Positions 1-8,503 are shown, counted from the first letter of the stretch. The stretch is 64,000 bases of DNA from Peribacillus sp044761985 (GCF_044761985.1 NZ_JBIWDK010000004.1:124001-188000), one strand, 5' to 3'. Numbers and translations: made by a program. Notes: generated by a model from the letters alone, not told the origin.

Positions 1-260
1 CGTTTCATTTCATTTTCCACCATCAGCTTCCCAGCATCCGTAATAACATATTCCTTTTTTCGTCCATCCTCATCTAAAGCAACAATCCACTTTCGCTTAA
101 CCAATGTCTTAATCGCACCATAAATCGTTCCAGGACCAAGCTCAACACGACCATCGCTAAGTTCGGAAACAAATTGCATAATCCCATAGCCATGCCTTGG
201 TTCATATAAAGATAAAAGGATGTAATAAACACCCTCTGTCAAAGGAGCCTTATCTTCCAT
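1..260 (-). CDS. PadR family transcriptional regulator (C-terminus outside window)
   Basis: The visible N-terminal 86 residues form a PadR winged helix: the protein starts MEDKAPLTEG, followed by a helix with the PadR hallmark RHGYGIM and then a wing region with LGPGTIYGAIKTL and RKKEYVIT. PadR proteins are DNA-binding repressors, often responding to phenolics or drugs. The reading frame continues past position 1, so the dimerisation part is missing. An ATG at 263 is also possible, but the G-rich ribosome site (GGTGGGGG) is better spaced for 260. The gene is preceded by its own promoter embedded in a nested dyad. Its target is not visible; the neighbouring MFS exporter is a candidate by proximity only. 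Confidence 0.85.
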   Translation of the reverse strand, partial: MEDKAPLTEGVYYILLSLYEPRHGYGIMQFVSELSDGRVELGPGTIYGAIKTLVKRKWIVALDEDGRKKEYVITDAGKLMVENEMK

Positions 261-283
261 CATTCCCCCACCTATCGTCTAAC

Positions 284-336
284 GTTATATCGACTGTTGA
301 TACACTTATTGTATCAGCGGCCGATATAACTGTCAA
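284..336 (-). promoter_or_regulatory. Sigma-A promoter of the PadR gene inside a nested operator
   Basis: On the minus strand a consensus -35 (TTGACA, 331-336) and a -10 TACAAT (308-313) are separated by exactly 17 bp. They are overlaid by a two-level dyad: outer arms GTTATATCG (284-292) and CGATATAAC (322-330), inner arms TGATAC (298-303) and GTATCA (311-316), with 5-bp gaps on both sides. The layout suggests autorepression by the downstream PadR protein, which is inference. Confidence 0.7.
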
Positions 337-436
337 TGATATACATATTTAGTTTTTGTTTCCTGATAAGGAGCGTGCGTTTAAGATTCAGGTCAGGGAT
401 AAAAGGAAAAATGTTCAATCTACGAAGTAAAACATA

Positions 437-550
437 GTAGAGGCACGAGACTCCTGCGGGAAACGCGTGTCTACGGGAGACCCCGCAGGCGTTAGCCGAG
501 GAGGCTCGCGGACCGCCCGCGGAAAGCGAGTGCCTGGAGTGGAAATCTAC
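437..550. repeat. Imperfect palindromic intergenic repeat of Bacillus type
   Basis: A GC-rich element in an AT-rich gap begins GTAGA and ends TCTAC, with internal arms CCTGCGGG (453-460) and CCCGCAGG (482-489) and the phrase GAAAGCGAGTGCCTGGAGTGG. This style of roughly 110-bp element with 'actcctgcggg' and 'gaaagcgag' phrases is a dispersed intergenic repeat that I recall from many Bacillus-group genomes. It holds open frames by chance only. Only one copy was noticed in this window. Confidence 0.6.
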
Positions 551-568
551 TTCCATATGGAACAAACC

Positions 569-609
569 AAAAAAAGTAGACAAACCGATTTTCAAGTTTG
601 TCTACTTTC
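569..609 (-). terminator. Intrinsic terminator of the MFS/PEP-enzyme operon
   Basis: A perfect 13-bp stem (arms around 573-585 and 596-608, containing GTAGACAAAC) is followed on the minus strand by seven T residues. It lies just after the MFS gene stop. Confidence 0.85.
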
Positions 610-617
610 TGCATAAG

Positions 618-1955
618 CTATAAAATGTGTGTGTTTGCATTCTTTTCTTCTTTTTTCACACGGATGAACATGCCTTTCGATACAATCAAGCCTAATATCG
701 AAAATGCAATCAAAATATACATAGTCACTGAGTAATGAATTTGTAAACTGATGATGACAGATGCGGCTATTGAACCGAAGTAGCGAAACATGGAATAAAT
801 ACCGGAAGCTACCCCTGTTAATTCCTTCGCAACGGATTCAAGAGACGCCGCTTGCATGGAAGGAACGCCCAATCCCGAGCCAATTCCACCTAGAAATAAA
901 ATCAAACCCGCAAAGACTATTCCATTGATACTTGGAAGAACAACATATAATACCAATGCCAGACCTAATAAGGCAAAAGATAGCCTAACCGTCATACCCT
1001 TTCCCATCTTACCTTCTACATATCCACCTACCCATGATGCAATGGAAATAGCTAAAGAGAATACGAACAAAAGAAGTCCAATCGAACCGATCGAGTATCC
1101 CACATCCCTTTCTAACATCATAGGCATGATCAATATCGTACAATACATGATGGCATTGTTCAGTAGGATCGATAGATTTGCACTTGTAAAACTGGCGTCT
1201 TTAAAGAGTGAAAAATCGATGATTGGATTGCCATATCGCTTCTCTCTATATACAAATAGAACGAAAGCTAATATGAAGACCAACCATAGCCAACCATTCC
1301 TATACCATTCATTTGTCACGATCAGGACAAGAACCGTTAAGAATGTACCTAATAGAATGGATCCTTGAATATCTAATCGAGTATGGATTTTCGGTTCGAT
1401 ATTCGGTAGGTATTTATAGGCAATAAGGAAGGACAAAATCGTAAAGGGAATGTTTATCCAAAAGGTGGCATGCCAACCCCATCCACTAATTAGCATGGCC
1501 CCAATGAGTGGGCCGAGTGCCGCCCCAATGGACATCGCAAACCCAAACACACCGAATGCCTTGGTTAACTTTGACTTAGGTGTGATAAGGCGAATGATCG
1601 CCGTGCCATTCGGCGTAATCAAAGCCCCGCCCAAAGCTTGAATGCCTCTACCAATGATCAATACCAGTAAATTAGGTGCATAGACACATACTAACGAAGC
1701 CACTAGAAATAAAAGCAAGCCGAGTAAGAACAATTTGCGTGTTCCATACATATCCCCGAGTTTTCCTGCTATTGGTTGGGCTACGATCATGATAATGAGA
1801 TACACCGTCACAATCCAGGAGACATTTGCTACATTCGTCTGAAAGGCGTCCATGATAGTAGATAAACCTATCGTTATCATTGTAGAATTCAACGGGACTA
1901 GAAAAGCCCCCGTTAAAATCGCAAGCAAAGGAATATTGTTACTTTTCTTTAACAA
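618..1955 (-). CDS. MFS drug-efflux-type transporter (DHA2 / EmrB-QacA-like)
   Basis: This is a polytopic membrane protein of about 446 residues with 12 to 14 hydrophobic segments. It carries the MFS A motif between TM2 and TM3 (GKLGDMYGTRK), an RGIQALGGALITPN segment typical of the drug:H+ antiporter-2 group, and GPLIGAMLISGWGWHATFWINIP characteristic of motif C and its surroundings in EmrB/QacA-type exporters. It most likely exports a toxic compound using proton motive force. The start is uncertain: the frame opens at 1997 (GTG) inside the previous gene, with ATGs at 1979 and 1970, but TTG at 1955 has a GGAG ribosome site at good spacing. It is last in an operon with the split PEP-utilising enzyme, hinting at joint modification and export of one compound (inference). 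Confidence 0.85.
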   Translation of the reverse strand: MLKKSNNIPLLAILTGAFLVPLNSTMITIGLSTIMDAFQTNVANVSWIVTVYLIIMIVAQPIAGKLGDMYGTRKLFLLGLLLFLVASLVCVYAPNLLVLIIGRGIQALGGALITPNGTAIIRLITPKSKLTKAFGVFGFAMSIGAALGPLIGAMLISGWGWHATFWINIPFTILSFLIAYKYLPNIEPKIHTRLDIQGSILLGTFLTVLVLIVTNEWYRNGWLWLVFILAFVLFVYREKRYGNPIIDFSLFKDASFTSANLSILLNNAIMYCTILIMPMMLERDVGYSIGSIGLLLFVFSLAISIASWVGGYVEGKMGKGMTVRLSFALLGLALVLYVVLPSINGIVFAGLILFLGGIGSGLGVPSMQAASLESVAKELTGVASGIYSMFRYFGSIAASVIISLQIHYSVTMYILIAFSILGLIVSKGMFIRVKKEEKNANTHIL

Positions 1956-3573
1956 TGTACACGACTCCATTTGTTCCATCCACACGTACGATATCACCGT
2001 CTTCTAACATTTGCGTTGCCACTTTTGTACCTAAAACAGCTGGAAGCTTGTATTCACGGGCAACCGTTCCAGCGTGAGACAGGATTCCTCCTGCATCCGT
2101 GACAACAGCACCGGATATAGAAAATAGCACGGTCCATGGTGGGAGTGTTGTTTTACAAACCAGTACATCACCCTTCTGAACTTTAGAAAAATCATTCTGA
2201 TCCCGAACAATTTTCACCGTACCCGTATGGACTCCTTTTGAGGCCGCATACCCTTTAAAGCTTTTCTCTTGTTCATCCACTTCCGCCGCTCTTGTTCCAA
2301 AGATTCTTTCGATAACAGGCGCCGCTTCCTCTTGAGGAGGCACGCCAAATGTTTCAGGAATAGTTTTTTTCGAATCTTGCTCATGTACCGCCTTACGCTC
2401 CATGATTTTGGTGGTTATATCTCTTGGATCATTTACCAATTCAACTAACTCATCCAGATATAAAAAGAAAATATCCTGTTTCTCTTCGATTGCTTTTGCT
2501 TCAACTAAAAGGGTTCCTACTTCTAGTAGAACAAGTCGAGCTTTGGCAGGAAGCATGGCATCAATGTAGAAGTGATGATCTTCATCAACACCCCAATAGG
2601 CTAACGCCCAGTCATGGATCTGCTTGAACCTTGCTTTTGCTTCACTCTCCGGGTACTTCTCTAATAGAGCGGAAACTTTATGTTCGCGTTCCGCTACAAC
2701 ACGTGCAAATTCTTCATCAAAATCGAAGTCCTTCTTCATATATTCCGAAATGACAGCTAAGGCATATTCAGGATTCTCCACCCATGTTTCATCAGAAAAC
2801 TCATGGGAATTCGCGATGCGCCACCCGTAAATTTCTAAAGTATCTTGGACTTGGTCCAGGAAAGTTTGGCCTTCAGGAGATGCTTTAAGCTCCGTCACTA
2901 AATCTTCATTAGGAACGGAAGTAAAACAGTTCGATACTTCAGGGGATCCAATAGTCACCTTCGCAAGCTTCCATAAAACTCGATCCGTTTCTAATGATTT
3001 GTTCATCACACCTTCAAGGAGATCATACACATAGGTCGTATTCGTATCACCCGTTAAATTCTTATAGGCATCTTCTAAAAGTAAACCAACAGAGCCTCTA
3101 GGCATAACGACCTCGAAGTGAATCTCCCATGCGCGTTTGAAAAATTCAAATAATTCTATAAGGATTCCCTTTGCTTCTGCCAAAGTAAAGCCATTTTTAC
3201 GGTATTGGTCCAGTGTGTTAAAGTACGGTATTAACTCTTGATTCATATAATTCCAGAATATATCACTTAAGTTTGGCAACAATGCTTCTATAGCCGTTGC
3301 ATTTTCTTCCAACCGTTTTCCAATATCCCCTTGATAGGAAACGGTATTCTGATAATAGTGAGAATCGGAAATTTTAATTTGGAATTGATGGATTGGAAGT
3401 TTCAATGTTTCATAAGCTTTTTTTGTCCCTTCTGTAACGGCTGGTGCCATGTAAGACGCAAACAGGGGGGTTAAAGAACCGGGTAGATGCAATTCATCTA
3501 GAAACCAAAATCCATTTTGTTTATCCTCTTCGTTAAGCATTAATTCACTTCGGAAATTTTCAATATTCAACAT
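1939..3573 (-). CDS. PEP-utilising enzyme, central plus phosphohistidine swivel domains (C-terminal half of a split PEP synthase/rifampin phosphotransferase-like enzyme)
   Basis: The 544-residue protein has a long helical middle region like the substrate-binding part of rifampin phosphotransferases and a C-terminal swivelling domain. The swivel motif GGILSHAGTVARE places the phosphoryl-carrier histidine at residue 500, followed by YKLPAVLG. It lacks an ATP-grasp domain, which is supplied by the gene immediately upstream (22-bp gap). The start ATG has its own AAGGAG ribosome site, so this is a designed two-gene arrangement rather than a recent frameshift. Together the two subunits would be about 843 residues, the length of single-chain Rph or YvkC-like enzymes. 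The substrate could be an antibiotic or pyruvate; the sequence does not decide. The 3' end overlaps the MFS gene slightly. Confidence 0.85.
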   Translation of the reverse strand: MLNIENFRSELMLNEEDKQNGFWFLDELHLPGSLTPLFASYMAPAVTEGTKKAYETLKLPIHQFQIKISDSHYYQNTVSYQGDIGKRLEENATAIEALLPNLSDIFWNYMNQELIPYFNTLDQYRKNGFTLAEAKGILIELFEFFKRAWEIHFEVVMPRGSVGLLLEDAYKNLTGDTNTTYVYDLLEGVMNKSLETDRVLWKLAKVTIGSPEVSNCFTSVPNEDLVTELKASPEGQTFLDQVQDTLEIYGWRIANSHEFSDETWVENPEYALAVISEYMKKDFDFDEEFARVVAEREHKVSALLEKYPESEAKARFKQIHDWALAYWGVDEDHHFYIDAMLPAKARLVLLEVGTLLVEAKAIEEKQDIFFLYLDELVELVNDPRDITTKIMERKAVHEQDSKKTIPETFGVPPQEEAAPVIERIFGTRAAEVDEQEKSFKGYAASKGVHTGTVKIVRDQNDFSKVQKGDVLVCKTTLPPWTVLFSISGAVVTDAGGILSHAGTVAREYKLPAVLGTKVATQMLEDGDIVRVDGTNGVVYIVKEK

Positions 3574-3595
3574 ATTTTTCGCACTCTCCTTATTT

Positions 3596-4495
3596 CTAAG
3601 ATGTAATGGGTCTAGATTGAAGAACGAAAATCATGTCATCTTTAATGGCAAACTCTATATCAACAGGAAATTCATAAAATGCCTCTAGTTTACTTGTTAC
3701 AGACTCTAAAGATAAAATGCTCTCTTCATTAAGACAGTAGGCGTTACTTTCTTCCGACGTAGTTTCCACTTCAATGATTTGATTATTTATAGGCAATATC
3801 TTCACTTCTTTAAGACCTAAATCTTTCATAATAGACTTCGTTTCTTTATTCACGATGAAAGTGTCGGGGGTCACAATTCCTGAAACAATGGCTTCACCCA
3901 AGCCATAACTCGCATTAATAATGATTTCATTCGTATCTTGAGTAATGGGGTTCAGACTAAAGATCACTCCGGACACATCGGGATACACCATTTGCTGAAT
4001 TAAAATCCCCATAGGAAACGCATCCAAAGAAATATCTTTTTGTGCAGCATATTCACGAACACGATTGGAGAACAGGGATGCCCAGCACTGTTTGACTGCA
4101 TAAAGCAATTGTTCTTCCTCACAAACGTTCAAGATTGTCTCATATTGACCTGCGAAGGAAGCGGCCTTTAAATCTTCCGCAGAAGACGACGACCTAACAG
4201 CCACTGCCAATTCTTTGGAACCTGTTAGTTCCTTCAACTTTTCATAGGAAGATAATACTTCCTTTTCTATATCTTTCGGAAGAGGCGCCTCCATGAATAC
4301 ATCAATGAATTCCTCTTTATGTACTTGATTATGTAAAGCATTCTCTTTCATAAATCTTTTTAAAGCACCCGCTTTGAGAACAAATCCATTGGGGATATGA
4401 ACCCCCTCATTTATGATGTTCGCCAAGTGTAATGCTTTAGACCCAACTTCCAGTAGCGATTCTTGGTTAGCTTCTTTCAAAAACACAGTAAACAC
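3596..4495 (-). CDS. PEP/pyruvate-binding ATP-grasp protein (N-terminal half of the split enzyme)
   Basis: This 299-residue protein is a complete PPDK N-terminal nucleotide-binding domain: VGSKALHLANI and IPNGFVLKAGA near the N-terminus, the signature AVRSSSSAEDLKAASFAGQYET around residues 100-120, then SGVIFSLNPIT, ASYGLGEAIVSGIVTPD, and the closing DIEFAIKDD..FVLQSRPIT. It would use ATP to phosphorylate the histidine of the partner protein encoded just downstream. The protein ends cleanly at the point where single-chain homologues continue into the middle domain. GTG start codons at 4495 and 4486 are possible, with an AAGGGG ribosome site. Known for the family: ATP to AMP plus phosphate chemistry. 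Inferred: obligate partner of the downstream gene. Confidence 0.85.
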   Translation of the reverse strand: MFTVFLKEANQESLLEVGSKALHLANIINEGVHIPNGFVLKAGALKRFMKENALHNQVHKEEFIDVFMEAPLPKDIEKEVLSSYEKLKELTGSKELAVAVRSSSSAEDLKAASFAGQYETILNVCEEEQLLYAVKQCWASLFSNRVREYAAQKDISLDAFPMGILIQQMVYPDVSGVIFSLNPITQDTNEIIINASYGLGEAIVSGIVTPDTFIVNKETKSIMKDLGLKEVKILPINNQIIEVETTSEESNAYCLNEESILSLESVTSKLEAFYEFPVDIEFAIKDDMIFVLQSRPITS

Positions 4496-4869
4496 AAAAA
4501 AACAAACCCCTTTTCTTTATTAACACTGTAATGATAGTATAAAATACATAGTATTAATTAACCACTTTATTTATTAAACTCTAATTTAGTATACTTTGCA
4601 ATCTACAAAAGAATAAATACTCATAAAATACTATCTTTTACAGTGAAACCATTTACTTAATTAAAAGGTTAATTTTTATACTCTACTTTTACTTTTCCTG
4701 CGATGAATGTAACTTCTTTTTTATTTTAGCTATGTTAAAGATAAAGGTTGATTTAGAGCATCATGTTCAATTATATGGGTGTAATTGGTTTTTATTTTTT
4801 TAAATTTTCGCAAAAAAATAAATATTTTATTATGATACGACAAACTGATAAAAGGCATAGGTGTTTAAG
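4496..4869. other. AT-rich divergent intergenic region
   Basis: No gene is visible. The stretch is very AT-rich and lies between the divergent split-enzyme operon and the hydrolase, so it must hold promoters for both. A direct repeat of ATAGTAT occurs near 4535-4555. No strong terminator or riboswitch fold was recognised. Confidence 0.5.
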
Positions 4870-5667
4870 ATGAAATATGAAGGAATGTATTATGAAATTA
4901 ACGGAGAAGGGTACCCAATTGTATTTATACCTGGAGTCGGATCATCTCATACGATGTTCGGCCCTCAAGTTGACTATTTTTCACAAAATTTTCAAACGAT
5001 CACTCTCGATTTAAGGGGAACAGGTGCTTCCGACGATATGGAACGCGTCAACCCTTGGAAATGTGCGAAGGCCCACGCTATATCGATCATTCAATTGTTG
5101 GACCATCTTAAAATCGAACAAGCCATTTTTATGGGTGTCTCTTATGGAGGTATCGTCGCACAAAACGTAGCCTTTATGTTTCCAGAGTATATATCAAAGT
5201 TGATTCTTCTGGATACCTATGCCAATATGTTTCCGAAAAACATAAAAGAAGTACAACTTACTCTTTTCGGTGCCGCTGTGGCTCTTTCTTCTTACTTGCC
5301 GAAAAAATGGATACGTCCGTTCTTTTCTCATTATAAAGATTGGAACTTGGCCTATGAAGAAATGATGTCCGTGATTGACAATCGAAAAGCTAAAAGTGTC
5401 CTAGTCCAAATGCTTGGTTGTTTAGGGATGAATTATCTCCCTAAACTAAAGAATGTTTCCATCCCCATTTTAGGGATCGTTGGCGATTTAGTTCCTATTG
5501 TTGTGCAAAAATCAAAGGAAATTACCGACGCAGCTCCCGAAGGCAGGTTAATAGTCGTCAAAAATTCTTTTGATCCAACTAATTTATGTCAACCAACCCT
5601 TGTGAACGAAGCAGTTTATTCGTTCATTTACGAAGAAAGTCTAATCAAACAAGAGATTCGTGCCTAA
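4870..5667 (+). CDS. Alpha/beta hydrolase-fold protein with altered catalytic triad
   Basis: The protein has the alpha/beta hydrolase layout: oxyanion region VFIPGVGSSH, LDLRGTG, nucleophile elbow GVSYGG (Ser about 91) and the acid-bearing strand ILGIVGDLVP. The position that normally carries the catalytic histidine reads NSFDPTNLCQP where relatives have NSGHPSNLEQP-like sequences, so His appears replaced by Asp. Activity as a normal esterase is therefore doubtful. ATG at 4870 is preferred over the in-frame GTG at 4861 because AGGTG sits 6 bases before it. The gene stands alone, divergent from the split-enzyme operon. Confidence 0.8.
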   Translation: MKYEGMYYEINGEGYPIVFIPGVGSSHTMFGPQVDYFSQNFQTITLDLRGTGASDDMERVNPWKCAKAHAISIIQLLDHLKIEQAIFMGVSYGGIVAQNVAFMFPEYISKLILLDTYANMFPKNIKEVQLTLFGAAVALSSYLPKKWIRPFFSHYKDWNLAYEEMMSVIDNRKAKSVLVQMLGCLGMNYLPKLKNVSIPILGIVGDLVPIVVQKSKEITDAAPEGRLIVVKNSFDPTNLCQPTLVNEAVYSFIYEESLIKQEIRA

Positions 5668-5860
5668 AATTGCTTTTTTAAATTCTAAAATCCGATAAAA
5701 AGAACGACCTATGAAAGATGTACCGACAAGGAGGGTTTCTTCTGCCTAGTAGGAACGTGTTTCTTCACTTATTTCTCATAGCCTATTTTCTCTTGTTTTT
5801 TCAATTCAACCAGGATTTTAATAGAGCCTTTATTTTGTAGAAGTCTCCGATTCGACCAGT

Positions 5861-5896
5861 AAAAAAAGCGACTGCTCATCATTCAGCAATCGCTTC
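5861..5896 (-). terminator. Terminator of the VanW gene
   Basis: Inverted arms AGCGACTGCT and AGCAATCGCT enclose a short loop, and the minus strand continues with seven T residues. It follows the VanW stop codon directly. Confidence 0.85.
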
Positions 5897-5912
5897 CTCG
5901 TTGAATTCTTTA

Positions 5913-6824
5913 TCATGGTTTAATTTTTATTTCCTTCGGTAACTGAGATGGAGCCTTAGGAACTTTTTTCTGTTCGTTATTAATCATGTCAGAGGAGTAA
6001 AGTGTAACGATCATACTTCCTCCGTATCGTTTTGCCCGAATCAATACAGGCTGGTTATATTTGTTTTGAAAACGAAAATCAGGTCCGTACCAGCTTACGG
6101 TCGCATCACGTCCGGGTGGCACATAAGGTACGCGCCTACTATGGGAATAGCGCTGGTCAATCCGGAGACCGGCACGATCGACAGCATTAAATAAGGTGGA
6201 TGACACCTGACAAATCCCGCCACCAACCCCTTCAGACAATTCACCTCTAACAATAATGGGAGCACTCATGTATCCCTTATCCTTCGTTCTCTTCCCAACA
6301 ACTTGGTTAAATGAGAACGTCTCATTAGGAAAAACAACGTGATTATCAATGGCTTTTGCCGCAAGTGAGATATTATGTGAACGACTTTTATTGTTAGAAT
6401 TAAAATAAGTCACGTATTGACCAATCTTCTGGTGCCGAATATGAGCAAGTATTTCACTATCCACCTTAGGATAAACATCCATTTCTGGTGCTTCTATCTT
6501 AGAGGGTCCTTTACCAAAGAAATAGGCATAAAACTGCTCCTTAAACGCCTGTCGATACAGTTTGTAACCTACCTGGCCTGGAACGATTCCTCCCTGATCA
6601 TTAAGCCTCGCATTTATTGGAGCTCTGTATACTTGTTGATCGAGTTTATCGATGAATGTACGTAACTTTTCATCATCAATCATCGGAGTACCAGGAAGAG
6701 GCAGTGAAAAGTTTTCACGGTTAACACTAGCTATGGGTTCCCCTTGTTGGGTCACCGTTAAGCTGTCAGAGGGCTCGACGGGTTGAGCAAATAATAAAAG
6801 ACCAGTTATCCAGATATGTATCAT
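5913..6824 (-). CDS. VanW family protein, exported
   Basis: The 303-residue protein has a short N-terminal hydrophobic segment (residues 1-15, likely signal peptide or anchor), a variable region resembling the peptidoglycan-binding-like domain preceding VanW in Bacillus proteins such as YoaR, and a VanW domain from about residue 140. VanW hallmarks are seen: NISLAAKAIDNHVVFPNETFSFN, GGGICQVSSTLFNA with its conserved Cys, and RYSHSRRVPYVPPGRDATV. VanW proteins are linked to cell-wall or germination functions, but their activity is not established. GGGAGG precedes the ATG with slightly long spacing. It is a single-gene unit with its own terminator. Confidence 0.88.
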   Translation of the reverse strand: MIHIWITGLLLFAQPVEPSDSLTVTQQGEPIASVNRENFSLPLPGTPMIDDEKLRTFIDKLDQQVYRAPINARLNDQGGIVPGQVGYKLYRQAFKEQFYAYFFGKGPSKIEAPEMDVYPKVDSEILAHIRHQKIGQYVTYFNSNNKSRSHNISLAAKAIDNHVVFPNETFSFNQVVGKRTKDKGYMSAPIIVRGELSEGVGGGICQVSSTLFNAVDRAGLRIDQRYSHSRRVPYVPPGRDATVSWYGPDFRFQNKYNQPVLIRAKRYGGSMIVTLYSSDMINNEQKKVPKAPSQLPKEIKIKP

Positions 6825-7285
6825 AAGTCGGTATACCTCCCAACCTTAGTATGAACGGAAGGTTGTCCTTTGATGTAATTCTTCCTTTTATATTGTCGGA
6901 CGTATATGTAGTGACAGGGTACATTAAGCAAAAAAGTTATTTGTTCTAACAGATTCAAAAACACTTATTAATGCTTGCAAGTAAATCCCTCTTGAAGTAT
7001 ATCTATCTCCATTCATTCTATTATTCATCCTATAAAAATTTATTATGTAATAACCTCTAGAAAATTTTCCAATTATATAATATGAATTTCGTAGAACACT
7101 TGCCAAAAAAAGATTAACACTATAAATGAAAGTCGTTAAGTTTAATCTGTAAATATGTTTGGTATGCTTCAAGTTCATTGTATTTTTTTCATTACAAGTC
7201 TTTGAAGTTTATAAGTACTACCTTAAAAACCTCAAATGATATAAAGTGTAAGATATATGATATTTATTTAAAGGTGGTTTCAATA
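6825..7285. other. AT-rich spacer at the edge of the accessory block
   Basis: No convincing gene. A frame on the minus strand (6924-7178) has no ribosome site and low-complexity composition and was rejected. The base composition drops sharply here compared with the VanW gene, marking the left boundary of the AT-rich SEC-C gene. Promoters for both flanking genes must lie here. Confidence 0.45.
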
Positions 7286-8416
7286 ATGTTCGCACCATTA
7301 AAAGAAGCAAAACAATATCAATTTAAACCTTACGAAGAGTGTCCTTGTGAAAGTGGAAAAAAATATAAATTTTGTTGCTATGCTAAAAGTAAAGACTTTA
7401 AAATCGATTCTTCTAAATATAGCGCAGCTCGTCTTACTTCTGAGGGGCAGAAATTATTCAGAGATACTGAGTTTAAAATGTGCTTTGGTTTTGATACATC
7501 TGAGTGCAGCAAAAATGTTATAGGAGCACACTCTATTCAAAATAATGGAGTGTTAAATACCATTTCTTTTGAAAATCATGTTTACACATTAAGCCTAGAG
7601 ATTGGTCAAAACTCAATGCTTCCTCAATTAAAATTTATACCTTTAGGTAAAAATAAGGCTAGTATTTTTTCTGGATTCTGTAAAAAACATGATGAAGAAT
7701 ATTTTAAATGTATTGAAGATGAAAAATATGAAGAAACACCTGAACAAAATTATTGGTTTGCATTTAGAGCTTTGTGTTTTGAATTACATAGAAAATTAAG
7801 ATTAAAAAAAAGTTATTCCATACTTTTTAAAAAGCATGCTCAAGCTACTAAAGTGCCTAGTATATACACAAACTTTTATAACACCGAACTTAATATTAGA
7901 GATTCTTGGAAAGAATATGAGAGATTTAAAAATATTTATGTTGAAAAATCATTTGATCAATTAGAATCCTTTGTTAAAGAAGTTCCGTTTAAAGTTGGCT
8001 TTACCGCTACTACTTCTGTAGCTGTAGGGATAGATTTGGAGGGAAACATTGCAGCAGATATTTATAATTATGACAAAAATTTGTTCATACCTAGCATGTA
8101 TATCTCTGTTATTCCCAAAGAAAGTTCAACAATGATTATTATATCAAGATTGAAAGAAGATACTTGTTATGAAAATATATTTTCACAATTAAGAAACAAT
8201 AAACATGATGAAAAACTCTTTAGATATATCACATTTTGTTTAGCTGAATATAGCGAAAATGTATATTTTTCTCCCTCTGTAATTGACTCCTTAGATGAGA
8301 AAACTAAGAATAAAATTAGAAACGCCTTCATGGGTGTAGTAAGCCCTACACCTGAATTAAGGCTTCTAAATCTTATGGATACTACTTCTTTAAATCTATT
8401 TGATTTAAGACTTTAA
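7286..8416 (+). CDS. SEC-C zinc-motif protein of unknown function
   Basis: The 376-residue protein starts with a SEC-C zinc-binding motif, CPCESGKKYKFCC, at about residues 18-30. A second likely treble-clef-type zinc site follows: CSKNVIGAHSIQ..GVL, a downstream HVY, and SGFCKKHDEEYF. The rest (residues 150-376) is not recognised. The ATG at 7286 is chosen because AAAGGTGG lies 8 bases upstream, although the frame is open from 7178. Composition is far more AT-rich than the neighbouring housekeeping genes, suggesting acquisition. It is convergent with a nuclease-helicase gene. A defence or nucleic-acid role is only a possibility. Confidence 0.8.
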   Translation: MFAPLKEAKQYQFKPYEECPCESGKKYKFCCYAKSKDFKIDSSKYSAARLTSEGQKLFRDTEFKMCFGFDTSECSKNVIGAHSIQNNGVLNTISFENHVYTLSLEIGQNSMLPQLKFIPLGKNKASIFSGFCKKHDEEYFKCIEDEKYEETPEQNYWFAFRALCFELHRKLRLKKSYSILFKKHAQATKVPSIYTNFYNTELNIRDSWKEYERFKNIYVEKSFDQLESFVKEVPFKVGFTATTSVAVGIDLEGNIAADIYNYDKNLFIPSMYISVIPKESSTMIIISRLKEDTCYENIFSQLRNNKHDEKLFRYITFCLAEYSENVYFSPSVIDSLDEKTKNKIRNAFMGVVSPTPELRLLNLMDTTSLNLFDLRL

Positions 8417-8464
8417 TAAAAGTATTTTCTAATATAAATTATTAAACTAAAGTTTTTTATTAAA

Positions 8465-8503
8465 AAACAGGCATATTCTGGTTTGTTTTGAATATGCCTG
8501 TTT
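8465..8503 (+). terminator. Bidirectional terminator between the SEC-C and nuclease-helicase genes
   Basis: A perfect 14-bp inverted repeat (AAACAGGCATATTC at 8465-8478 with its complement at 8490-8503) sits between the convergent genes. It has A/T flanks on both sides, so it could serve both strands. Confidence 0.75.

Noticed and set aside
314..595. 93-codon frame on the minus strand
   Set aside because: It runs across the palindromic repeat and terminator, has no ribosome site and shows repeat-derived composition.
1939..4495. Frameshift error splitting one PEP synthase gene
   Set aside because: A proper stop, a 22-bp gap and an independent AAGGAG ribosome site with ATG argue for two genuine genes.
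4496..4860. Riboswitch or T-box in the long leader of the split-enzyme operon
   Set aside because: No conserved T-box, S-box or other riboswitch core could be seen in the AT-rich stretch.
6924..7178. 84-codon minus-strand frame
   Set aside because: No ribosome site, no recognisable fold, AT-rich spacer composition.
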